The notes under the pieces: generated by a model
The model's input: the letters and a program-made list of their open reading frames with translations, nothing else
What the model was told of the DNA's origin: nothing
Database searches by the model: none
Part shown: one piece after another, positions 1 through 6,163 of the stretch
Layout: each line of letters starts with the position of its first letter
Numbering within the stretch: the stretch's first letter is position 1
Program-made: the position numbers and the translations under genes
Assembly: GCA_945883145.1 (NCBI GenBank)
Contig: CAMCXB010000021.1
Location: 1-35,171 of the forward strand
Direction: 5' to 3'
Length of the DNA stretch: 35,171 nt
Source of the DNA: Bordetella parapertussis
GTDB lineage: Bacteria > Pseudomonadota > Gammaproteobacteria > Burkholderiales > Burkholderiaceae_D

Positions 1-503
1 TCATCAGCGCGGGCAAAGCCATGCTCGGCATCATGCCGGGAAATATTTATATTCGAGGTAATGTCGGCATTGTTTCTCGCTCTGGCACACTCGGTTATGA
101 AGCAGCGGCACAGATGAAAGCACTGGGCATCGGCGTCACGACTAGCGTAGGTATTGGTGGCGACCCGATCAACGGTAGCTCGTTTCTTGATCATATGGCA
201 CGTTTTCAGGAAGACCCTGAAACTGAGGTCGTGGTGATGATCGGCGAGATAGGTGGTCCGCAGGAAGCTGAAGCATCCAAGTGGATCAAAGAAAACATGA
301 CCAAGCCGGTGGTAGGTTATGTCGCTGGCCTGACAGCACCGAAAGGTCGTCGCATGGGCCATGCAGGTGCGATTATTTCGGGTGAAGGTGATACCGCACT
401 TGAAAAATCCGAGATCATGGCTTCCTACGGTTTGCTGGTTTCGCCAAGTGCATCCGAGCTTGGTATAACGGTGCAAAAAGCACTTGCTACTATCGGCAAG
501 TAA
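1..503 (+). CDS. mtkB: Malate-CoA ligase (malate thiokinase) alpha subunit, 3' part only
   Basis: The gene enters from the left edge; the reading frame starts at base 3 and 166 residues are visible. It belongs to the succinyl-CoA synthetase alpha family. Visible signatures are GIMPGNIYI, SRSGTLGYEA, VGIGGDPING and GRRMGHAGAIISG, the last carrying the active-site histidine (codon 360-362) that is phosphorylated in this family. Malate-CoA ligase forms malyl-CoA from malate, CoA and ATP together with the beta subunit MtkA, whose gene should lie just upstream of the window. I prefer MtkB over succinyl-CoA synthetase SucD because ppc and mcl follow in the gene order known from serine-cycle methylotrophs (mtkA-mtkB-ppc-mcl). 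Sequence alone does not fully separate the two. The gap to ppc is 11 bases. Confidence 0.75.
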   Translation, partial: ISAGKAMLGIMPGNIYIRGNVGIVSRSGTLGYEAAAQMKALGIGVTTSVGIGGDPINGSSFLDHMARFQEDPETEVVVMIGEIGGPQEAEASKWIKENMTKPVVGYVAGLTAPKGRRMGHAGAIISGEGDTALEKSEIMASYGLLVSPSASELGITVQKALATIGK

Positions 504-514
504 GAGAGCCATCA

Positions 515-3253
515 GTGAATAATATGGTGACCCTCGGCGTCACAGAAACAGTGGAGTTGTCCCCGCTGGCTGGTGATGGCTTCTCACGCACTACCCTGTT
601 GCGTGAGTTGTATCTCGCTGTATTCCAGCGTCTGCAACCGGAACTGGTTCCTTTGATTGAGATAAATCGAGCATTTACGGGTATCAACTCGGGTTTGCTG
701 TGCAAAGCATTACGTGCACAAGGCATCTGGTTTCAACTACTTGCGATTGCAGAGCAAAACCGCGATATGCGTAATCGTCGCTTCACCGAGACTGATCACG
801 GTATTGATAATGTACCTGGGACGTTCGCTAATACCTTCAAGCAGATGCGTGAGCAGGGCATTAAGGCCGAGCAGATTCAAGAAGCGTTGGATGAACTACG
901 TATTCGGCCCACTATCACTGCACATCCCACCGAGGCGAAGCGAGTCACGGTACTGGAGTGTTATCGCCGCATTTATCTCAAGCTGCATGAGCTGGAATCC
1001 AACTACTGGACTCCCCGCGAACGAGAGCAGTTGGAGCAAGCGATCTGTATCGAGATTGAATTGTTATGGCTGACCGGCGAGCTAAAACTTGAAAAGCCCA
1101 CCGTTGAGCAAGAGGTAGCTTGGAGTTTGTATTTTTTCCAGGAGAACTTGTACGACGTCGTGCCACAAGTGATGGCAAAAATCGAAACCGAATTTCGGCG
1201 TTATTTCCCTGAGCATGAACTTGAGACGCCGGCACTCATCAGTTTTGGTTCATGGGTGGGTGGAGATCGGGATGGCAATCCCTATGTCACCAGCGAAGTT
1301 ACGCGTCGCTCACTGTGGGAGACGCGTGAAGCTGCCCTACGTCGCTACATCGATCGTATCTCGTCGCTCATTCGTGTACTGAGTATTTCCGAGCGCTCGA
1401 TTAGTATTCCCGATAACTTTGTGAAATATGTCACGGAGTGTCTCGACAGGATGCCTGCCGCGCGTAATCTAGCAGAGCGTAATCCTGGCGAAATTTTCCG
1501 TCAGTTTTTGGGTTTTATGCGACTTAAGCTGATAAGAACGCTGGAAGAGTCCACCAATCGTGCGTTACCAGATCCAGACTTGGGTTATCGTTCAGCGGAT
1601 GCGCTGATTCAAGATGTTAAGTTGATGAACACCGCGTTGCGAGAAGCGGGCATAGCGAGTGTTGCTGATTCGCTGCTGCTGCCTCTCTTGCGTGAGGTGG
1701 GTATATTCCGTTTTTCTACGGTGCGACTTGATATTCGTGAGAATACGCTACGCATTAATCAAACGCTTTCTGAACTATATCGCCGCAGCCAAAATGCCGA
1801 CGCGCCTGCATCTGACTCCGAGGAATGGAAGCGCTGGATTCTCAATGAGTTATCGACACCACGCGGTGCGGTTTGCGAAGTCTCCGATTTATCTGCAGAG
1901 GCACGTGAAACACTCGACACCTTCCGCGTAATTGCCGAATTGCGTCAGACCATTGATCGCGAAGCATTTGGTGCCCTGATCTTGTCAATGACCCACAGTG
2001 CCACTGATGTGCTTGGCGTTTATCTGTTGGCTAAAGAAGCTGGTCTCTTCACTGACAGCGCGGGCATGGAGGGCTGCACCCTGCCAGTGGTACCGCTGCT
2101 TGAGACAATTCCCGATCTGCGTCGCGCACCAACGATTTTGCGCGAACTACTTTCGGTACCCGTGGTGCAACGCAGTCTGGCAAGGCAACGCAAAGTACAA
2201 GAGGTAATGGTCGGTTATTCCGACTCGAATAAAGACGGTGGCTACTTCGCTGCGAATTGGGAGTTAGCCAAAGCCCAGCGCCAGATGGTGCGCGTTGGGG
2301 AAGAGTTTGGTGTCTCGATTAGTTTTTTTCATGGTCGCGGTGGCTCGGTGAGCCGCGGTGGTGTTCCAACGAGTCGCGCGATTGAGGCGACACCGGTAGG
2401 CACTATTCGAGGCATGTTTCGCCTGACAGATCAAGGTGAAGTGGTATCGCTCAAATACGCCAACCGTGGCACGGCGCTCTACCAAACTGAATTACTCGGT
2501 GCTTCGGTGCTTAATCATGTGCTGCTGTCGCAGCAAGCGGTTGAGAAGCAGCCGTTGCATGAGTATGAAGAGGCGATGGAGGCTTTATCTGGCACCTCTT
2601 GGACGGCTTATCGCAAGCTGATGGAGCGTCCGGATATGTTGGCTTATCTTCAGGGGTCATCTCCGCTGGAAGAGTTATCGATGCTAAACATTGGTTCGCG
2701 TCCGGCGCGACGGACACAGGCTCAGACACTGTCCGACTTGCGCGCTATTCCTTGGGTGTTCGCTTGGACTCAGAACCGACACATGGTGACTAGTTGGTAC
2801 GGCGTAGGTTCTGGCATCCGTGCATTTCTCGATGTGCGTGAGCAAAGCGGACTCAAGCTGTTGCAGCGTATGTTTAAAGAATATCCTTTGTTTAGAAGTG
2901 TGATGGATGAGGTGGAGCGCGCTCTGTGCCAAGTAGATCTTGATATCGCACGCGAGTACGCGAATCTGGTGGCTGAAAAAGGCACACGCGAAGAAATTTT
3001 CCAACAGATCGTGCAGGAGTACCAGTTAACGGCCGAGATGCTTAAATCAGTTTCAGGCGAGACGATTCTTGGTGAGCGTTTTCCACAATTTATGCGACGC
3101 TTGTCGCGTCGTCTGGAGACACTCAATCATGTGAGCCGTGAGCAGGTGCAACTATTGCGTCAGCTACGCGAGGGTCAGGGCGGAAGCGAAGTACGCGAGG
3201 CATTACTGACCTCGATTAATTGTGCAGCAGCCGGTCTCGGTTGGACAGGATAA
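515..3253 (+). CDS. ppc: Phosphoenolpyruvate carboxylase
   Basis: This enzyme carboxylates PEP with bicarbonate to oxaloacetate in the cytoplasm. In the serine cycle it supplies the C4 acid that becomes malate for MtkAB. The 912-residue length is normal to slightly long (E. coli 883). Catalytic motifs are all present: TAHPTEAKR with His137, VGGDRDGNP, GYSDSNKDGG, FHGRGGSVSRGG, KYANRGTA and FAWTQNRHM. The C-terminus is odd. Family members nearly always end in RNTG, whose Asn binds the inhibitor aspartate (E. coli Asn881); here the end is GWTG, with Trp910. The lysine of the same site (E. coli Lys773) aligns by eye with Gln806. This suggests altered or lost aspartate feedback. The start is GTG at 515; an in-frame ATG at 524 is an alternative. 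The gene lies between mtkB and mcl, 18 bases before mcl, probably one operon. Confidence 0.95.
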   Translation: MNNMVTLGVTETVELSPLAGDGFSRTTLLRELYLAVFQRLQPELVPLIEINRAFTGINSGLLCKALRAQGIWFQLLAIAEQNRDMRNRRFTETDHGIDNVPGTFANTFKQMREQGIKAEQIQEALDELRIRPTITAHPTEAKRVTVLECYRRIYLKLHELESNYWTPREREQLEQAICIEIELLWLTGELKLEKPTVEQEVAWSLYFFQENLYDVVPQVMAKIETEFRRYFPEHELETPALISFGSWVGGDRDGNPYVTSEVTRRSLWETREAALRRYIDRISSLIRVLSISERSISIPDNFVKYVTECLDRMPAARNLAERNPGEIFRQFLGFMRLKLIRTLEESTNRALPDPDLGYRSADALIQDVKLMNTALREAGIASVADSLLLPLLREVGIFRFSTVRLDIRENTLRINQTLSELYRRSQNADAPASDSEEWKRWILNELSTPRGAVCEVSDLSAEARETLDTFRVIAELRQTIDREAFGALILSMTHSATDVLGVYLLAKEAGLFTDSAGMEGCTLPVVPLLETIPDLRRAPTILRELLSVPVVQRSLARQRKVQEVMVGYSDSNKDGGYFAANWELAKAQRQMVRVGEEFGVSISFFHGRGGSVSRGGVPTSRAIEATPVGTIRGMFRLTDQGEVVSLKYANRGTALYQTELLGASVLNHVLLSQQAVEKQPLHEYEEAMEALSGTSWTAYRKLMERPDMLAYLQGSSPLEELSMLNIGSRPARRTQAQTLSDLRAIPWVFAWTQNRHMVTSWYGVGSGIRAFLDVREQSGLKLLQRMFKEYPLFRSVMDEVERALCQVDLDIAREYANLVAEKGTREEIFQQIVQEYQLTAEMLKSVSGETILGERFPQFMRRLSRRLETLNHVSREQVQLLRQLREGQGGSEVREALLTSINCAAAGLGWTG

Positions 3254-3271
3254 ATTAACTAAGGAGATGTC

Positions 3272-4249
3272 ATGAGCTTCACCATCATCGAGCAGGCGAC
3301 TGCGCGGCTACACCGCTCTGAACTAGCGGTTCCTGGCTCTAATCCAAGTATGTTCGAGAAAGCTGCTAAATCAGCGGCAGATATTATTTTCCTAGACGTT
3401 GAAGATGCAGTTGCACCGGATGATAAGGCACAGGCCCGCAAGAACATTATTCAAGGCCTGAATGATATCGACTGGGGTCGCAAGACCATGATGGTCCGTA
3501 TTAATGGTCTGGATACGCACTACATGTATCGCGATGTAGTGGATATAGTCGAAGCATGCCCTCGCTTAGACATGATCTTAATACCAAAGGTTGGCACCCC
3601 AGCTGATGTGTATGCCATCGACATGATGGTGACGCAGATTGAAACCGCGATGGGGCGCACCAAACGTATCGGCTTTGAAGTTTTGATCGAAACCGCGCTC
3701 GGTATGGCGAATGTTGAAGCGATTGCGCAATCCAGCAAGCGGCTAGAAGCCATGTCCTTTGGTGTGGCAGATTACGCTGCATCGACGCGCGCGCGCACCA
3801 CGGTGATTGGTGGCGTCAATAAAGATTCTGGTGTGCTGACTGACCGTGACGAAGATGGTAATCGCGAATACTTTTGGACTGACCCGTGGCATGCAGCACA
3901 AACGCGCATGATGGTGGCGTGCCGTGCTTACGGTCTGCGTCCCATTGATGGTCCCTTCGGTGATTTTAGCGATACGGATGGTTATCTGGCTGCGGCTAAC
4001 CGCGCTGCGGTTTTGGGCTATGAAGGCAAGTGGGCGATTCATCCATCACAAATCGAATTAGCGAATCAGGTTTACACACCGTCCGAGGCTGAAGTTACAC
4101 GCGCTCGACGTATCATGCAAGCGATGGAAGAGGCCGCTAAAGCTGGCAAGGGCGCCGTCAGTCTGGATGGTCGTATGATTGATATTGCCAGCATCCGTAT
4201 GGCTGAGGCACTGCTGGCTAAGGCAGACCAAATCGGCGGACAGCAATAG
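3272..4249 (+). CDS. mcl: Malyl-CoA lyase (HpcH/CitE family)
   Basis: This enzyme cleaves (S)-malyl-CoA to glyoxylate and acetyl-CoA, the last step of the malate branch of the serine cycle; the related reverse condensations occur in other pathways. The 325-residue length matches methylotroph malyl-CoA lyases (about 324). Family signatures are PGSNPSMFEKA near the N-terminus, FLDVEDAVAPDDK with the Mg-binding acidic residues, LIPKVG, GFEVLIETALGMANVEAIA, SFGVADYAAS, DGPFGDFSD and GKWAIHPSQI. A strong Shine-Dalgarno sequence, AAGGAG at 3261-3266, sits six bases before the ATG. It is the last gene of the mtkB-ppc-mcl run. HpcH/CitE aldolases include citrate lyase beta and other CoA lyases, but the size, the motifs and the neighbours favour malyl-CoA lyase. 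Confidence 0.9.
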   Translation: MSFTIIEQATARLHRSELAVPGSNPSMFEKAAKSAADIIFLDVEDAVAPDDKAQARKNIIQGLNDIDWGRKTMMVRINGLDTHYMYRDVVDIVEACPRLDMILIPKVGTPADVYAIDMMVTQIETAMGRTKRIGFEVLIETALGMANVEAIAQSSKRLEAMSFGVADYAASTRARTTVIGGVNKDSGVLTDRDEDGNREYFWTDPWHAAQTRMMVACRAYGLRPIDGPFGDFSDTDGYLAAANRAAVLGYEGKWAIHPSQIELANQVYTPSEAEVTRARRIMQAMEEAAKAGKGAVSLDGRMIDIASIRMAEALLAKADQIGGQQ

Positions 4250-4316
4250 CATTGATTGATTACTTTAATGTGGAGTCTGATCGGATTGAAGCACTAGAGT
4301 GATCAATTTAGTCCCG

Positions 4317-4374
4317 AAAAATTAGGAGTGAGACTGACAACTGTAAGTATTTGTTCGGTAAGTTCCTAATTTTT
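4317..4374. repeat. 11-bp perfect inverted repeat between mcl and tRNA-Pro
   Basis: Arms 4317-4327 (aaaaattagga) and 4364-4374 (tcctaattttt) are exact reverse complements around a 36-base spacer. Each strand ends the structure in a run of five T, so it could act as a weak long-loop terminator in both directions, for mcl and for the convergent tRNA gene. The A/T-rich arms and long loop make that uncertain. It could also be the relic of a small mobile or integration element, as it touches the 3' end of the tRNA. Confidence 0.45.
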
Positions 4375-4376
4375 AT

Positions 4377-4454
<78 letters not shown>

Positions 4455-4464
4455 CGAGCCGCAA

Positions 4465-4492
4465 ATTATAGCAGAGGGACTTTGCAATCAAA
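4465..4492 (-). promoter_or_regulatory. Promoter of tRNA-Pro
   Basis: On the minus strand there is a perfect -10 box TATAAT (4465-4470) preceded by TGC, giving a full extended -10. A TTTGAT/TTGATT element (4486-4492) lies 15-16 bases upstream as a plausible -35. Transcription would start about 5 bases before the mature tRNA. The stretch between the -10 box and the tRNA is G+C-rich (GCGGCTCG), which resembles the discriminator of growth-rate or ppGpp-controlled stable RNA promoters. That regulatory reading is inference. Confidence 0.7.
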
Positions 4493-4515
4493 TGGCGTAA
4501 TTAGTGAAATCGTGT

Positions 4516-5760
4516 TCAATGTAAGTGCCCACCCTGTTGCACGCTATCTTCTGGCATTTCTGCATGTACCATTTCTTCTGCATGATCGCAAAACAAAGGG
4601 GCACCACAGTCATCACAACATTCAGGTGGAAAGAGCATGTCAGGTTTGGTGATCTGCGTGATTCCTGATTCACGTAATAAGATGACGATTTGCTGCAATG
4701 GCGAGACCGTGCTTTTATTCAATGCATGACTACTGCTAAGTTGTGCATCCTCTTCGCCACTTTCTTCGTCATACAGTGGCCAGATCACACCATAAAATAC
4801 ATCAGGATTATTCACAACGCTAAAACTGACGCGGTATTCATCGATACGTAATTCATGACTATCGTCACCCACTGATGCCACCACGGCTTGGAGTTCACCT
4901 GCATCGATATTCAGCGCATGCGTCAAGTAATGCACTGCTGCACGTAGTGAGATAGGACGAATCATTTTGTCTGCATTTCTACAAGCGACAAAATAAGCTT
5001 CAGGTAACAGTAGCTCAATACCGCAACCAGGTAATAATTTTTGTAGGATGGGTGTTGCATGCACTTGCCATTGTGTGAGTGCAGCTTGGGTACTGATTTG
5101 AAGATTGCTGTTCATATTGTCTTCTTGCCAGCGCAGTAGTGGTTTTCTGTGTTCTGCTGTAACGACAAAAAGGAGTTGTCTTGTATCTGCTAAAAAAGGT
5201 GCAGTGTCTGGTATTTCTATGGGCATGGCGAAGGCTGTTTGCGATATCGCAGCTTGTGCCATACGACGTGTGAGCGCATAGGTCTCGCAATAACTGCGTG
5301 GTAGCTGATCAATAGAAAATAAATGTGGCGCAATCGCGATATGCACATCGCTTGCTAAGATATGAGCTATGAGCTGCGTAGTGAGTGCTTGTAGGAGTTC
5401 GATTTGGATAGGGCCAGATGCAATCGTAAACCGAGTCCAGCTAAGGATAGGCATAGCGATGAGCAAAGCATCAAAGTATTTACCATTGTGCTCTAGGGTG
5501 CAGCTACAGCTTACGGCTTCTACAATGTCGAGTAAATCATCATAAGCTTCACCATCTGCATGAAATAAATGATCAAGCGCATTATCAATCGCTAATTGCT
5601 GATTACTCGCTAGCTGGGCTTGTAGAAGTTGTTCGAGTTGACGTTCCCATTCGCGTTGCTCCATACGACTAGCGGCTTGCCCATGCGATTGCGCCAACGT
5701 GACTAGACGCTGACTATCAGCAGAAATTTTACGAGAAGAGCTCTTGGTAGGCCGGCGCAT
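4516..5760 (-). CDS. DUF2863 family protein of unknown function
   Basis: This 414-residue protein has no catalytic motif that I recognise. Its N-terminus is basic (MRRPTKSSSRK), followed by a region with a central alpha/beta pattern, and the tail contains CCDDCGAPLF and VHAEMPED. The overall plan and the tail fit the DUF2863 family, which I know mainly from Burkholderiales and related betaproteobacteria. The end is rich in Cys and His (Cys381, 382, 385, 391; His393, 399, 412, 414), so a small metal-binding site is possible but unproven. There is no signal peptide or membrane segment, so it is probably cytoplasmic. No strong Shine-Dalgarno sequence precedes the ATG. It lies upstream of tRNA-Pro on the same strand with no visible terminator between them. 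Function is unknown. Confidence 0.75.
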   Translation of the reverse strand: MRRPTKSSSRKISADSQRLVTLAQSHGQAASRMEQREWERQLEQLLQAQLASNQQLAIDNALDHLFHADGEAYDDLLDIVEAVSCSCTLEHNGKYFDALLIAMPILSWTRFTIASGPIQIELLQALTTQLIAHILASDVHIAIAPHLFSIDQLPRSYCETYALTRRMAQAAISQTAFAMPIEIPDTAPFLADTRQLLFVVTAEHRKPLLRWQEDNMNSNLQISTQAALTQWQVHATPILQKLLPGCGIELLLPEAYFVACRNADKMIRPISLRAAVHYLTHALNIDAGELQAVVASVGDDSHELRIDEYRVSFSVVNNPDVFYGVIWPLYDEESGEEDAQLSSSHALNKSTVSPLQQIVILLRESGITQITKPDMLFPPECCDDCGAPLFCDHAEEMVHAEMPEDSVQQGGHLH

Positions 5761-5840
5761 AGACTTTATCGTGTAGATAAGTTGAAGTTGATGAATTCTA
5801 ATAGAGTTGGGGTGAATTGCGTTACGAGTAAATCAAAATA

Positions 5841-5875
5841 AAAAAAGCGTGGCACTGTGATTCACAGTCCACGCT
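5841..5875 (-). terminator. Rho-independent terminator of the 58-residue gene
   Basis: Bases 5846-5875 form a 14-bp stem (agcgtgg/ccacgct and actgtga/tcacagt, with one bulged C at 5853). On the minus strand it is followed by a run of T (5839-5845 read as A on the plus strand). It lies 18 bases past the stop codon of the small gene at 5894-6070 and separates it from the DUF2863 gene. Confidence 0.85.
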
Positions 5876-5893
5876 CTTGGGAAACAAAAACAA

Positions 5894-6070
5894 TTATTTT
5901 TTTTCTGGTGCAGGTGTCGCTGCTGCTGGTGTTTCTGTCGCAGCAGGCGCGGAGGTTTCCGTAGGGACGCCGTGTGATTCACCTTGCATATCCACTTTAT
6001 CACCCATTTTTAGTAATAAGGTAACTGAGATAACAGCAAAGATAACGAAAGCTATGAAAATTTTTATCAT
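5894..6070 (-). CDS. Small single-pass membrane protein, 58 residues, unknown function
   Basis: The minus strand encodes MIKIFIAFVIFAVISVTLLL followed by a short polar stretch (KMGDKVDMQGESHGV) and an Ala/Pro/Thr/Glu-rich tail ending in PAPEKK. Residues 3-20 form one hydrophobic helix, probably an uncleaved membrane anchor, with the disordered tail on the other side. The evidence for a real gene is good: a GGAG ribosome-binding site six bases before the ATG, a codon pattern like its neighbours, and a Rho-independent terminator right after the stop. It starts 93 bases past the acnA stop on the same strand, so it may be co-transcribed with acnA. I do not recognise the family and assign no function. 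It is shorter than most ORF length cut-offs and is easily missed. Confidence 0.75.
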   Translation of the reverse strand: MIKIFIAFVIFAVISVTLLLKMGDKVDMQGESHGVPTETSAPAATETPAAATPAPEKK

Positions 6071-6105
6071 GAATGTCTCCGAAATTTTTTCTAACGTGAT
6101 GTGTT

Positions 6106-6154
6106 ATCTGACTAACGGAATCGTTCGAAAACTAATGCATTCCATTAGTCAGAT
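6106..6154. repeat. Imperfect 16-bp hairpin between acnA and the small membrane gene
   Basis: Arms 6106-6121 and 6139-6154 are complementary except for one mismatch and enclose a 17-base loop. On the minus strand no T-run follows, so it is not a typical terminator for acnA. It could stabilise the acnA 3' end, or partly uncouple expression of acnA from the downstream peptide gene. On the plus strand it is followed by tattttgatt. Confidence 0.55.
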
Positions 6155-6163
6155 TATTTTGAT

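Noticed and set aside
1..503. Reading the first gene as succinyl-CoA synthetase alpha (sucD)
   Set aside because: The family is the same, but direct linkage to ppc and malyl-CoA lyase favours malate-CoA ligase; kept as an alternative in the entry.
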